A stretch of 64,000 bases of DNA, taken from assembly GCF_964063345.1 (NCBI RefSeq), contig NZ_OZ061318.1, positions 4,464,001 to 4,528,000 of the forward strand. Direction: 5' to 3'. Each line of letters begins with the position of its first letter. Within the stretch, counting starts at the first letter, position 1. Under the pieces are notes generated by a model. The model saw nothing but the letters and a program-made list of their open reading frames with translations, was not told where the DNA came from and made no database searches. Source of the DNA: Pseudomonas lini (GTDB lineage: Bacteria; Pseudomonadota; Gammaproteobacteria; Pseudomonadales; Pseudomonadaceae). This document shows positions 9,962-19,201 of this stretch, one piece after another. A program made the position numbers and the translations under genes.

Positions 9962-10366
9962 TTAACCAGCCAACTCATTCATCCGCTGTAGCACGGCGTT
10001 GAGGCCATTACTGCGCGATGACGACAACTGCCGCGACAGTCCTAGCTGATTGAACCAATCCGGCAAATCCACCTGCTGCAGCTCAGACGCGGACAAACCG
10101 TTGACCCGCGCCAGCAGCAGCGCCACCAACCCGCGAATCAGCCGTGCATCGCTGCTGGCGCTGAACTGCCAATGACCATCCTGCAGCGTACCGACCAGCC
10201 AGACCTGGCTTTCACAGCCATGCACGCGGTTGGCCTCGACTTTATCCACATCGCTCAACGCCGGCAGGCGGTCGCCCCATTGCATCAGCAACCGCGCCCG
10301 CTGTTCCCAACTCGCAGTCTTCTGAAAAGTATCCAGCGCCATGACGGCATCGGCGGGCAAGGTCAT
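9962..10366 (-). CDS. csdE: Sulfur acceptor protein CsdE (SufE family)
   Basis: Small 134-residue SufE-fold partner of the cysteine desulfurase CsdA. It takes the persulfide sulfur on a conserved cysteine, seen here in VHGCESQVWL (Cys at about 51). The start ATG at 10366 overlaps the csdA stop by four bases (ATGA), so the two are translated together. SufE cannot be strictly excluded by sequence alone, but the csdA partner and nearby tcdA favour CsdE. Confidence 0.9.
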   Translation of the reverse strand: MTLPADAVMALDTFQKTASWEQRARLLMQWGDRLPALSDVDKVEANRVHGCESQVWLVGTLQDGHWQFSASSDARLIRGLVALLLARVNGLSASELQQVDLPDWFNQLGLSRQLSSSRSNGLNAVLQRMNELAG

Positions 10367-11568
10367 CGCAACAACTCCAGTGCCTGATCCAGCGCTTCAA
10401 AAAAGCGCTCAAGGTCTTCCGAATCGTTGTACAACGCCAATGACACCCGAATCGCCCCGGCCAGTTCAAAGCTTTTGAGCAATGGCATGGCGCAATGATG
10501 ACCGGCGCGAACGGCGATTCCCTGTTCGGTCAGCAAATGCGCCAGATCAGAGTTATGCACACCCTCGACGACAAAACTGGCCAGTGCCAGTTGCGGCTTG
10601 CCCAGCAGACGAATGCCATTGCGCGCCTCAAGGCCTTTGAGCAAATAGTCATGCAGCGTGGCTTCGTGGGCGGACACGGCGTCCTGATCCAGCCTGGCCA
10701 GATAATCCAGGGTCGCCCCCAGGCCAATCACGCTGGAAATCGGCGGCGTACCCGCCTCGAACCCCAGTGGAGCAGGACGAAAGCGTGCGTCGTGGTAGTT
10801 GGCATCCAGCACCATTTCGCCGCCGAACTGCCACGGACGCAGTTGCTCGAGCGCTGCATGACGACCGAACAGCACACCCAGGCCATCCGGGCCGTAGAGC
10901 TTGTGGCTGGAAAACACATAGAAGTCGCAGCCCAGCGCCTGCACGTCATGCCGGCCGTGGACCACGCCTTGAGCGCCGTCGACCACGGTCAACGCGTTGT
11001 GCGCCTTGGCCATCGCCAGTAACGCGGGCAACGGTTGCCAGGCGCCGAGCACGTTGGACAGCTGACTGACCGCCAGTAGGCGGGTGCGCGGGCCGATCAG
11101 GCGAGCGGCGGCTTCAAGGTCAATCAAACCGTCGACATCCAGCGGCAGGATCGCCAGCTTCAAGTCGCGACGGTGGGCCAGTTGCTGCCATGGCAACAGG
11201 TTGGCGTGGTGCTCCAGAGCACTGATGACAATTTCATCGCCCGGATTGAATACGTGTTCCAGGCCATAGGCCAGGAGGTTCAGCGCGGACGTCGCGCCGT
11301 GAGTAAAGATGATCTGCCCGCAATCGCCGGTATTGAGCCATTGCGCAACTTTGCTGCGGCTGTCCTCGAACGCCTGGGTGGCATGGGCGCCGGGCAAGTG
11401 TTGCGCCCGATGCACGTTGGCCGCGCCATTGGCGTAGTAATGCGCCAGGGCATCCAGCAGGGCTTGAGGTTTTTGCGTGGTGGCGGCGTTGTCCAGATAA
11501 GTCTGGTCTTGCCGTTGCAGTGCGGCGATGGCCGGAAAATCGGCGCGCCAAGGAGAGGGAATCATCAT
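10363..11568 (-). CDS. csdA: Cysteine desulfurase CsdA
   Basis: PLP enzyme of the group II (SufS/CsdA) desulfurases that turns cysteine into alanine and an enzyme-bound persulfide. The 401-residue product has the PLP lysine in FSSHKLYGPDG (about 220-230) and the persulfide cysteine in RAGHHCAMPL near residue 360. Two adjacent ATGs (11568, 11565) are possible; the first is taken, with CAGGG about nine bases upstream. The frame is open further upstream into repeat DNA, which is not counted. It leads the csdA-csdE pair. Confidence 0.93.
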   Translation of the reverse strand: MMIPSPWRADFPAIAALQRQDQTYLDNAATTQKPQALLDALAHYYANGAANVHRAQHLPGAHATQAFEDSRSKVAQWLNTGDCGQIIFTHGATSALNLLAYGLEHVFNPGDEIVISALEHHANLLPWQQLAHRRDLKLAILPLDVDGLIDLEAAARLIGPRTRLLAVSQLSNVLGAWQPLPALLAMAKAHNALTVVDGAQGVVHGRHDVQALGCDFYVFSSHKLYGPDGLGVLFGRHAALEQLRPWQFGGEMVLDANYHDARFRPAPLGFEAGTPPISSVIGLGATLDYLARLDQDAVSAHEATLHDYLLKGLEARNGIRLLGKPQLALASFVVEGVHNSDLAHLLTEQGIAVRAGHHCAMPLLKSFELAGAIRVSLALYNDSEDLERFFEALDQALELLR

Positions 11569-11610
11569 GCTATCGGGCCCTGGTGAACATGGGCGGGTGG
11601 AACGCCTGAC

Positions 11611-11692
11611 CTGTGTAGGAGCAGAGCTTGCTCGCGAAGGGGCATTTGAGATCGCCAAAAGCTTCGCGGGCAAGCCTCGCTCCTACACACAG
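11611..11692. repeat. REP palindrome pair (variant TGTAGGAGC)
   Basis: CTGTGTAGGAGCAGAGCTTG at 11611 is mirrored, with a few mismatches, by CAAGCCTCGCTCCTACACACAG ending near 11692. This variant core has TAGGAGC where other copies have GGGAGC. It lies between csdA and dapD. Confidence 0.82.
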
Positions 11693-11712
11693 GTGATCGT
11701 GTGACGCTCTGC

Positions 11713-12747
11713 TTAGTTGTGAGCGTGCAGCGCTTCGTTCAGTTCGATGGCCGATTTGTGGGTTTTGCACTCCACGGCACCGGTCTCCGAATTGCGACGG
11801 AACAGCAGGTCAGGCTGACCGGCCAGTTCACGGGCCTTAACGACTTTGACCAGTTTGTTGTGCTCGTCCAGCAGCGCAACCTTGGTGCCGGCCGTCACGT
11901 ACAGACCCGACTCAACAGTGTTGCGGTCGCCCAACGGGATACCGATACCGGCGTTGGCGCCGATCAGGCAGCCTTCGCCGACCTTGATCACGATGTTGCC
12001 GCCGCCCGACAGGGTGCCCATGGTCGAGCAGCCGCCGCCCAGGTCCGAACCCTTGCCGACGAAGACGCCTGCCGATACACGGCCTTCGATCATGCCCGGG
12101 CCTTCGGTGCCGGCGTTGAAGTTGACGAAACCTTCGTGCATCACGGTGGTGCCTTCGCCGACATAAGCGCCCAGACGAATACGCGCCGCGTCAGCGATAC
12201 GCACGCCGGCCGGTACCACGTAGTCGGTCATTTTCGGGAACTTGTCCACCGAGAATACTTCCAGCAACTCGCCGCGCAGACGGGCTTCCAGTTGATGCTC
12301 GGCCAGTTCAGTCAGGTCGATCGCGCCCTGGCTGGTCCAGGCCACGTTTGGCAGCAGCGGGAACACGCCGGCCAGGTTCAGGCCATGCGGCTTGACCAGA
12401 CGATGAGACAGCAAATGCAGCTTGAGGTAAGCCTCAGGCGTGGAAGTCAGCTGAGCGTCTTCGGCCAAAATAGTGGCGACCAGTGGCTTGTGGCTCTCGG
12501 CCAGACGGGTCAGCAATGCAGCCTGGGCAGCGTCGACGCTTTTCAGCGCTTCGGCCAATTGCGAAGCTTGAGCAGTGCTGAAGGCGATGGCCTGATTGCC
12601 GTCGGTGTAACCCAAAACCGGCGCAATGGCAGCGACCAGTTCGGCCGACGGGTTGAGCAGTGGCTGCGCGTAAAACACTTCCAGCCATGCGCCTTGACGG
12701 TTTTGAGTGCCGACACCAAAGGCCAGGCTGAACAGGGTAGTGGACAT
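11713..12747 (-). CDS. dapD: Tetrahydrodipicolinate N-succinyltransferase DapD
   Basis: Adds succinate from succinyl-CoA to tetrahydrodipicolinate, the first step of the succinylase branch to diaminopimelate and lysine. The 344-residue product belongs to the longer DapD type found in Pseudomonas. It has an N-terminal helical domain and then a left-handed beta-helix built of hexapeptide turns (for example IRLGAYVGEGTTVMHEGFVN and GGGNIVIKVGEGCLIGANAG). ATG 12747 gives the expected start MSTTLFSLAFG. The 34-base gap to the yffB-like gene suggests the two are cotranscribed. Confidence 0.95.
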   Translation of the reverse strand: MSTTLFSLAFGVGTQNRQGAWLEVFYAQPLLNPSAELVAAIAPVLGYTDGNQAIAFSTAQASQLAEALKSVDAAQAALLTRLAESHKPLVATILAEDAQLTSTPEAYLKLHLLSHRLVKPHGLNLAGVFPLLPNVAWTSQGAIDLTELAEHQLEARLRGELLEVFSVDKFPKMTDYVVPAGVRIADAARIRLGAYVGEGTTVMHEGFVNFNAGTEGPGMIEGRVSAGVFVGKGSDLGGGCSTMGTLSGGGNIVIKVGEGCLIGANAGIGIPLGDRNTVESGLYVTAGTKVALLDEHNKLVKVVKARELAGQPDLLFRRNSETGAVECKTHKSAIELNEALHAHN

Positions 12748-12781
12748 GTTTGATACCTCTAACAAAATGAAACGGGCTGCC

Positions 12782-13144
12782 TTACTTGAGCGCTGCCGCG
12801 TAGATATCTGGCTTGAAGCCAATCAGGGTTCGGTCACCGAGATCGAGCACCGGGCGCTTGATCATCGAGGGTTGTGCGAGCATCAGTTCAATGGCTTTCG
12901 GCTGGTCGAGATCGGCTTTGCGTTCGTCGTCGAGCTTGCGAAAGGTCGTGCCTGCACGGTTCAACACCACTTGCCAGCCATGCTCGTCGCACCATTGGCT
13001 CAGGTGTTCACGGTCGATTCCGACCGTTTTGTAATCATGGAAGTCATAGCTGACAGCGTGTTCATCGAGCCAGGTGCGCGCCTTTTTCATGGTGTCGCAG
13101 GCTTTGATGCCGAAAAGGTGCAACGTTTTGCTTGAAGCGGTCAA
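12782..13144 (-). CDS. yffB: ArsC/Spx-like thioredoxin-fold protein (YffB family)
   Basis: A 120-residue member of the arsenate reductase-like family. The single cysteine motif FGIKACDTMKKA near residue 15 is that of YffB/Spx-like proteins, which in other bacteria react with glutathione. The family is often mislabelled arsenate reductase, and true function is unknown. The likely start is TTG at 13144: a GGGGGG ribosome site sits about six bases upstream and no ATG lies near the domain start. It stands between dapC and dapD, as in other pseudomonads, apart from the metalloprotease insertion. Confidence 0.85.
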   Translation of the reverse strand: MTASSKTLHLFGIKACDTMKKARTWLDEHAVSYDFHDYKTVGIDREHLSQWCDEHGWQVVLNRAGTTFRKLDDERKADLDQPKAIELMLAQPSMIKRPVLDLGDRTLIGFKPDIYAAALK

Positions 13145-13219
13145 GGAATTGCCCCCCTTGCAGGTGCTGAAAATAAAAGGTGACGGATTATGCCATGACC
13201 GTTCAGTTAAAACGCAAAA

Positions 13220-13253
13220 CCCTGTGGGAGCGAGCAAGCTCTCTCCCACAGGG
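13220..13253. repeat. Single compact REP palindrome
   Basis: CCCTGTGGGAG at 13220-13230 is mirrored by CTCCCACAGGG at 13243-13253 with a 12-base centre. It marks the boundary between the conserved yffB-like gene and the inserted metalloprotease pair. Confidence 0.8.
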
Positions 13254-13291
13254 ATTGCGGTGCAAATGCTCAGCCCTTGCGTTCGCTGGAC

Positions 13292-14037
13292 TCAATCAGC
13301 GTCATTCGGTCGATATTTTGGGTAGGCTTTGCGCATGGCTCGCCTGTCCAGCATGCTGATTTTGGTGTTGATACCCACTTCCCAATCCTCTGTCGTCAGC
13401 TCGTTCGGGACTGGGTAGTGCATGATCGAATCCTTGTCGTAGCTGCCCCATAGATGGTCGCTGCCTCCAAAGGGCGTCAGGACGTTAAGATCAGTGTCTT
13501 CCTCGGTCCACTCATAGTGGGTTTTATAAAACTCGTAAACCTTCGGTTTATCCCAGGGAATGTTCGCTTTTGGATGCTGCTGCTCGTGCTGCAGACCCAA
13601 CGCGTGACCGAACTCATGCAGTACGGTTGCTTCGAATTCTGGATGGTCGATTTCAATATTAAAATTCAGCGTCGGTACATGTTGTTCGTACAACAACGCA
13701 TCAGTTCCTACTGCGCAGTCGTTTGTCGCGCTGGAGGTTGAAATCCTGATCTCGCTTTCGCCTTGGTCAATAAATTCGAACTGCAGGTTCACAGAGCGTT
13801 GCCATTGCTTGATCAACGCTTCGATGGCAAGCCTTTTCGTTTGAGTTGAGTATCCACGAACGCGATTCTTAACGTCCGGCCGTTACCCCAGAATTTGCTC
13901 CAGGTGCCAATCGCACGCTTGGAGCGTCGGCCTGTGGAAGAGCGTTGGGCGTTGTCGGGGTTTTCCAGGATAGCTGCGTCGTAAGAGGCGAGTTCATCAA
14001 TTGCGCGGATCATTTTACAGGGAGTACTAATGTTCAT
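13292..14037 (-). pseudogene. Astacin-like (M12A) metalloprotease, broken by a one-base frameshift
   Basis: Two overlapping frames together match the intact neighbour at 14145-14876. Codons from ATG 14037 read through VDTQLKRK and then hit a TGA at 13815-13813. The rest continues one frame over to a stop at 13292. Restoring one A in the A-run (T-run 13834-13837 on the + strand) gives DTQLKRKRLAIEALIKQW, which aligns with the neighbour's DGPDDEHKQKIIDAASQW without a gap. The rejoined protein would be about 248 residues. The downstream part keeps the zinc motif HEFGHALGLQHEQQHP and the Met-turn SIMHYP. There is no signal peptide. A sequencing error or a real, recent inactivation are both possible, and a translational -1 slip at A_AAA_G cannot be excluded. 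Confidence 0.8.
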
Positions 14038-14144
14038 GATTGATTTGCTTATGTGTGCTTGTAGTCGTTTTGATAGCGGCAGTGCTCGTCCGTTGACTTA
14101 AATGACGATACCCCTGTTCTCGATCGTTACAAATGAATGAAGTT

Positions 14145-14876
14145 TTAGCGCTTGGGATAGAGCAGTTTCATCAAGCGCTTGTCTTTTCTGCTGATCTTGC
14201 GGTTGATTGGAATTTCCCAATCCCCCAATGTCAGGGTGTTCGCCACTGGATGGTGCATGATCGACTTTCTGTCGTACGGCGTATAAATCGCTTCGATTGT
14301 ATCGAAGGGCTGAAACAGGTTCCTGTCGACTTGTTCTATGGTCAGCGGATTCATTTCTCGATTCTGGTAGAACGCATACACTTTCGGTTTATCCCAAGGG
14401 ATATTAGCCTCAGGGTGTTGGTGTTCATGCATGGCGCCTAAGGCATGTCCAAACTCATGAGTCACGATCACGTCGAAATCTTCATGTTCAGGTTTGACCC
14501 CCAGGTCCATGGTCTGCCAGTCCGGATGAATCAACAGCGCATCGGTGCCCAGCATTGAGCTGTTGACGTTGTTTTTTGTCGCAATCCGGATATCACCTTC
14601 AAGTCCATCGACAAAATCGAAGCTCAGATTGATATAGGACAGCCACTGGCTGGCAGCGTCGATGATCTTCTGTTTGTGCTCATCATCGGGGCCGTCGATA
14701 AAGGCGATTTTGAGCGTCCGTCCGTTAGCCCACAGTTTTGAGTAATTGATCAGCGAGCGCTTGCCGCGAGTACGGCTGGAGGAGTTTGCGTTTGCGGGGT
14801 TTTCGTTAACGGCAGCATCGTAGGATTGCTGATCATCAGGCCATTGGATAAGAGAACAGTTTTCAATGCAGTTCAT
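14145..14876 (-). CDS. Astacin-like (M12A) zinc metalloprotease, 243 aa
   Basis: The extended zinc motif HEFGHALGAMHE (H140, E141, H144, H150, E151) and a Met-turn SIMHHP (205-210) identify a metzincin protease of the astacin type. The Met-turn carries His where astacins have the zinc-facing Tyr; the broken neighbour still has Tyr. About 60 N-terminal residues rich in Asn, Ser and basic residues precede the fold and could be a short propeptide. There is no Sec signal, so export, if any, must use another route. The start ATG 14876 has AAGAAG upstream. The region is visibly more AT-rich than its neighbours and lies between dapC and yffB, which are normally adjacent. Substrate unknown. Confidence 0.85.
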   Translation of the reverse strand: MNCIENCSLIQWPDDQQSYDAAVNENPANANSSSRTRGKRSLINYSKLWANGRTLKIAFIDGPDDEHKQKIIDAASQWLSYINLSFDFVDGLEGDIRIATKNNVNSSMLGTDALLIHPDWQTMDLGVKPEHEDFDVIVTHEFGHALGAMHEHQHPEANIPWDKPKVYAFYQNREMNPLTIEQVDRNLFQPFDTIEAIYTPYDRKSIMHHPVANTLTLGDWEIPINRKISRKDKRLMKLLYPKR

Positions 14877-15007
14877 TCGTTACTTCTTCCATGAAGTGGA
14901 TGTAAGGATTTATGCGTGCACACAGTTATGTGCTGCATGAGAGTAAGGGAACTCTGCAGTGTGGTGAACTTTAATTGTGGGCGAAATGTAACTGGCTATA
15001 TAAGAGT

Positions 15008-15034
15008 GCCCGCACTGTGTTGCGCAGTGCGGGC
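15008..15034 (-). terminator. Terminator hairpin of dapC
   Basis: GCCCGCACTG (15008-15017) pairs with CAGTGCGGGC (15025-15034), a perfect 10-bp stem just after the dapC stop on the minus strand, followed in mRNA sense by ACTCTTATATAG. The U-tract is imperfect. Confidence 0.6.
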
Positions 15035-15042
15035 TGGGATAT

Positions 15043-16242
15043 TTACTTGTTGCGGGTAATAAACTCGCGAATTCTCTTGGCCGCTTCCACACATTCGGCC
15101 AGCGGCGCGACCAGCGCCATGCGCACACGCCCGGCGCCCGGGTTGACGCCATCGACTTCGCGGGACAAGTAAGAGCCCGGCACCACGGTCACATGTTCCT
15201 GTTCGAACAGATCGCGACAGAACGCAGCATCATCTCCCGCCACGTTCGGCCACAGGTAAAAACCACCGTCCGGGCGCTGCACATCCATCACCGGGCCGAG
15301 AATCTCCAGTACTGCATCGTACTTCTCGCGATACAGCGCACGGTTGGCGCGTACATGCACTTCGTCATTCCATGCGGCAACGCTGGCCAGTTGAGTCTGA
15401 ACCGGCATCGCGCAGCCATGGTAGGTGCGATAGAGCAGAAAGCCTTTGAGAATATCCGCGTCACCGGCCACAAAGCCCGAACGCAGGCCTGGCAGGTTGG
15501 AGCGCTTGGACAGGCTGTGGAACACCACGCAACGCTTGAAGTCCTTGCGGCCCAGTTCCACGCACGCGCTGAGCAGGCCCGGCGGTGGGGTTTGTTCGTC
15601 GAAGTACAGTTCGCTGTAGCACTCGTCGGCCGCGATCACGAAGTCGTATTCATCGGCCAGAGCGATCAGCTTCTTCAGGGTGTCGACCGGAATCAGTGCG
15701 CCGGTCGGGTTGCCTGGCGAGCACAGGAACAGGATTTGGCAGCGCTTCCAGATGTCTGGCGAAACGGCGTCAAAGTCCGGGTTGAAGCCGTTTTCGTCCA
15801 GGCACGGCAGGTAATGCGGCTTGGCGCCGGCGAGGAACGCCGCACCTTCGTAGATCTGATAGAACGGGTTCGGGCTGACCACCAGCGCATCGTCGCCACG
15901 GTTGACCACGGTCTGGGTGAAGGCGAACAGCGCTTCACGGGTGCCGTTGACCGGCAGTACGTTGCGCGCCGGGTCGAGCCAGCCGTTCGGGACGCTGAAG
16001 CGACGTTCGCACCAGGCGGCAATGGCTTCACGCAGGGCCGGGATGCCGAGGGTGGTCGGGTACACGGCCATCTGATCCAGATTGCTCGCCAGCGCTTCGG
16101 CGACGAAGCTCGGCGAACGATGTTTCGGCTCGCCGATGGACAGCGCGATGGCGCGCTTATCCGGGTTTGGCGTGACGCTGCCGAGCAGGGCGCGGAGCTT
16201 TTCGAACGGGTAGGGTTGCAACTGGTTCAGAGCGTTGTTCAT
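15043..16242 (-). CDS. dapC: Succinyldiaminopimelate aminotransferase DapC
   Basis: Class I PLP aminotransferase converting N-succinyl-2-amino-6-ketopimelate to N-succinyl-L,L-DAP with glutamate. The 399-residue product has the PLP lysine in HSLSKRSNLPGLRSGF (Lys at about 239), the substrate-region motif CSPGNPTG (about 161-168) and an RVRMALV ending typical of the fold. ATG 16242 is chosen with GAGG about six bases upstream; a further in-frame TTG lies five codons earlier. The position between glnD and dapD is the standard Pseudomonas arrangement, which supports DapC over other class I transaminases. Confidence 0.92.
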   Translation of the reverse strand: MNNALNQLQPYPFEKLRALLGSVTPNPDKRAIALSIGEPKHRSPSFVAEALASNLDQMAVYPTTLGIPALREAIAAWCERRFSVPNGWLDPARNVLPVNGTREALFAFTQTVVNRGDDALVVSPNPFYQIYEGAAFLAGAKPHYLPCLDENGFNPDFDAVSPDIWKRCQILFLCSPGNPTGALIPVDTLKKLIALADEYDFVIAADECYSELYFDEQTPPPGLLSACVELGRKDFKRCVVFHSLSKRSNLPGLRSGFVAGDADILKGFLLYRTYHGCAMPVQTQLASVAAWNDEVHVRANRALYREKYDAVLEILGPVMDVQRPDGGFYLWPNVAGDDAAFCRDLFEQEHVTVVPGSYLSREVDGVNPGAGRVRMALVAPLAECVEAAKRIREFITRNK

Positions 16243-16301
16243 GGGGGCCTCGTTCAATGTAGGAGCAGCCTTGCTCCAATCTCAGTCAGGGCAAGAAACC
16301 T

Positions 16302-16389
16302 GTGGGAGCGAGCCTGCTCGCGATGAGGGCAGTAGATTCAGCATCAATGTGTGCTGATCCATCGCTATCGCGAGCAGGCTCGCTCCCAC
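16302..16389. repeat. REP palindrome pair
   Basis: GTGGGAGCGAGCCTGCTCGC at 16302 is mirrored by GCGAGCAGGCTCGCTCCCAC ending at 16389. It lies between glnD and dapC. Confidence 0.88.
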
Positions 16390-16453
16390 CCGGGTTCCAC
16401 TTGCCCAATTCGCATTGGAGTTTGCTTGTTCCAACAGGGGAAAATGAGTTAAT

Positions 16454-19156
16454 TCAAAAGCTGATGCGCGACAGTTTGGTATCGGGTTCCTGGCTGACGC
16501 TCAACTGTTCGACGATTGCGTCCTGCAAGCGGCTGCACAACAACGGGTCGGACAGTGGCTGATTGTTCGCGTCGGTGATGAAGAACACGTCTTCCACGCG
16601 CTCGCCCAAGGTAGCGATCTTGGCGTTCTGCAGCGACAGGTCGAACTCGAGGAAGATCGTGCCGATCCGCGCCAACAGGCCGGGGCGATCCGGGGCGCTG
16701 AGCTCCAGCACCGTCACCGGACGCTGAGCGTCGTTGTGGATCGTCACCTGTGGCGCAAACGCGAAATGCTTGAGCTGGCGCGGCACCCGACGCTGAATAA
16801 TCGTTGGGTAGTTGTCCGGATTGCGCAAGGCCTCAGTCAGGCCTTCGCGGATCTGCTTGACTCGCGCCGGGTTGTCGCCGATCGAATCGCCATCGGTGTC
16901 GAGCACGATATAGGTATCGAGGGTGAACTGGCTGCTGGAGGTGATGACCCGGGCGTCGTGAATGTTCAGATTGAGCTGGTCCATCGCCGCCACGGTCACG
17001 GCGAAGAAGTCGTGCTGGTCCGGTGCATAGATGAAAATCTGCGTACCGCCCTCGAACTCGCGCTGGGTGGTTTCCTTGATCAGCACCAGCGGGCCGCCGT
17101 CGGCCGGCTGCTGCAGGATCGCATCAGTGTGCCAGGCCACATCGCCGGCGGTGTGGCGCAGGAAATAGTCATCGCCCAATTGCGCCCACAACTGCTCGAC
17201 ATCGTCCGGATCGTTGCCGCCGCGTACCAGGATGTCCAGCGCAGCGCTTTGGGTCTGGCGAATCTGCTCTTCGCGATCCACCGGGTTTTCAAGGCCTCGA
17301 CGCAAGGCGCGCTTGGTCTCGGTGTAGAGCTGGCGCAACAGGCTCGCTCGCCAGGAGTTCCATAGCGTCGGATTGGTCGCGTTGATGTCCGCCACGGTCA
17401 ACACGTACAGATAATCGAGGCGGGTTTCATCGCCGACAGTCTGCGCGAAATCATGGATTACGTGCGGATCGGACAGGTCCTTGCGCTGGGCCGTGGTCGA
17501 CATCACCAAGTGGTTCTGCACCAGCCAGACGATCAGGCGGCTGTCCCAGATCGGCAACTGGTGGCGCTGGCAAAAGGCTTCAGCATCCACGGCGCCGATT
17601 TCCGAATGATCGCCATGCCGGCCCTTGCCGATGTCGTGATACAAGCCGGCCAGGTAAATCAGTTCGGGTTTGGGCAGTTTGGCCATGAGCTTGCTGGCCA
17701 ACGGGAATTTTTCCGACACCTGCGTGTACTGCAGCTTACGCAGGTGCTTGATCAGGTTCAGGGTGTGCGCGTCGACCGTATAGATGTGAAACAGGTCATG
17801 CTGCATCTGCCCGACAATGAAACCGAACTCCGGCAGATAGCGCCCAAGGATGCCGTAACGGTTCATGCGTCGCAGATTGCGGTGGATGCCGATCTTGCAC
17901 TTGAACAGTTCGATGAACAGGCTGGTATTACGAATATCGTTGCGGAAATCGTCATCGATCAAATGACGGTTCTCGCGCAACAGGCGGATGGTATCGGCAC
18001 GTACGCCTTTGATCTCCGGTTGCTGGGCCATCAGCACAAAAATCTCGAGCATGGCGAATGGCGTACGGCGGAACACGTTGTCGTTGCGTGCCTCGATGTA
18101 GCCGTCGTGCAGCTGGAACCTTGAGTTGATCGGTTGCGGCGGTGCTTCGTCTTCGGGGGCCAGGATCACTTCTTCGAAGTGCTGGATGATCAGGTCACTG
18201 AGCTGGGCAATGCTCATGACCACCCGGTAGTACTGCTGCATGAAGTTTTCGATGGCTTGCTTGGCATCATGGCCTGCGAAACCCAGCAGCCCGGCAATCG
18301 AGCGCTGGTGATCGAACAGCAAGCGGTCTTCGGAGCGGCCGGCGAGCATGTGCAGGGCGTAACGTACTTTCCACAAAAACTCCTGGGACGAGGCCAGCAG
18401 GGCGTTTTCGCTCTCCACCAGGAAGCCTTCGCCCGCCAGGGCTCGCAGGTTCAGGGTGCCGTACTGACGACGGGCAACCCAGAGAATCGTCTGAATATCC
18501 CGAAGGCCACCGGGCGAACCTTTGACGTTGGGTTCCAGGTTGTATTCGGTGTCGTTGTACTTGTGGTGACGGGCCTTTTGCTCGGCGCGCTTGGCCAGGA
18601 AGAACTCCTTGCTCGGCCACATGTGCGCGGTGCTGGTGACATCCAGCATGCGCTGGCGCAGGCGCTCGGGGCCGCAGATGGTGCGGCTTTCCATCAGGTT
18701 GGTGACGACCGTCAGGTCGGCACGGGCCTCGACGGCGCATTCGTCCACCGAACGAACGCTCTGGCCGACTTCCAGGCCGATGTCCCACAGCAACGTCAGA
18801 AAACGCTCGATGGAATCACGAAAAATTTCGTGATCGGCGCTGTCCAGCAAAATCAGCAGATCGATGTCGGAATAGGGGTGCAACTCGCCGCGACCGTAGC
18901 CGCCGACTGCCACCAGGGCGATATCGGCGTCTTCGCTCCAGTTAAACTGTTCCCAGGCCTGTTGCAGGATGTTGTCGATAAACCAGGCGCGATCCTCGAT
19001 CAGCCGACGAATGTCCCGGCCACTGCGAAACCGCTCGTCGAGCGCCTCGCGGGCCTGACGGATCGCCTTCTTGAAGGCAGCAATAGGGCTTGCCTTCAGG
19101 GCCAGTTCAGCCTGGAACTGGCCGCGGTCGAAGAGTTCGGGATCCACCTGCGGCAT
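16454..19156 (-). CDS. glnD: Bifunctional uridylyltransferase / uridylyl-removing enzyme GlnD
   Basis: Nitrogen sensor that adds UMP to, or removes it from, the PII protein according to glutamine. The 900-residue protein shows the whole domain order: nucleotidyltransferase motif [17 protein letters not shown] (about 85-101), a central helical part, an HD hydrolase domain with [15 protein letters not shown] (about 510-525), and two C-terminal ACT domains that bind glutamine. ATG 19156 is preceded by AGGAAAG. The gene follows map by about 45 bases in the same direction, as in other gammaproteobacteria. Confidence 0.96.
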   Translation of the reverse strand: MPQVDPELFDRGQFQAELALKASPIAAFKKAIRQAREALDERFRSGRDIRRLIEDRAWFIDNILQQAWEQFNWSEDADIALVAVGGYGRGELHPYSDIDLLILLDSADHEIFRDSIERFLTLLWDIGLEVGQSVRSVDECAVEARADLTVVTNLMESRTICGPERLRQRMLDVTSTAHMWPSKEFFLAKRAEQKARHHKYNDTEYNLEPNVKGSPGGLRDIQTILWVARRQYGTLNLRALAGEGFLVESENALLASSQEFLWKVRYALHMLAGRSEDRLLFDHQRSIAGLLGFAGHDAKQAIENFMQQYYRVVMSIAQLSDLIIQHFEEVILAPEDEAPPQPINSRFQLHDGYIEARNDNVFRRTPFAMLEIFVLMAQQPEIKGVRADTIRLLRENRHLIDDDFRNDIRNTSLFIELFKCKIGIHRNLRRMNRYGILGRYLPEFGFIVGQMQHDLFHIYTVDAHTLNLIKHLRKLQYTQVSEKFPLASKLMAKLPKPELIYLAGLYHDIGKGRHGDHSEIGAVDAEAFCQRHQLPIWDSRLIVWLVQNHLVMSTTAQRKDLSDPHVIHDFAQTVGDETRLDYLYVLTVADINATNPTLWNSWRASLLRQLYTETKRALRRGLENPVDREEQIRQTQSAALDILVRGGNDPDDVEQLWAQLGDDYFLRHTAGDVAWHTDAILQQPADGGPLVLIKETTQREFEGGTQIFIYAPDQHDFFAVTVAAMDQLNLNIHDARVITSSSQFTLDTYIVLDTDGDSIGDNPARVKQIREGLTEALRNPDNYPTIIQRRVPRQLKHFAFAPQVTIHNDAQRPVTVLELSAPDRPGLLARIGTIFLEFDLSLQNAKIATLGERVEDVFFITDANNQPLSDPLLCSRLQDAIVEQLSVSQEPDTKLSRISF

Positions 19157-19201
19157 CGATTGGCTTTCCTTTCTATAAAGCTGGGAACGGAGCGGGCGAG
19201 A

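Noticed and set aside
12782..13144. Arsenate reductase and arsenic resistance
   Set aside because: The protein has the YffB/Spx-like single-cysteine motif and lies among lysine genes with no arsB or arsR nearby.
13834..13837. Programmed -1 frameshift in the metalloprotease
   Set aside because: A_AAA_G is only a minimal slip site and no stimulating structure or internal ribosome site is evident; a mutation or sequence error is simpler.
13813..14037. A separate small gene of 74 codons
   Set aside because: It is the N-terminal part of the frameshifted astacin-like gene, as shown by the ungapped match to the intact neighbour after one base is restored.
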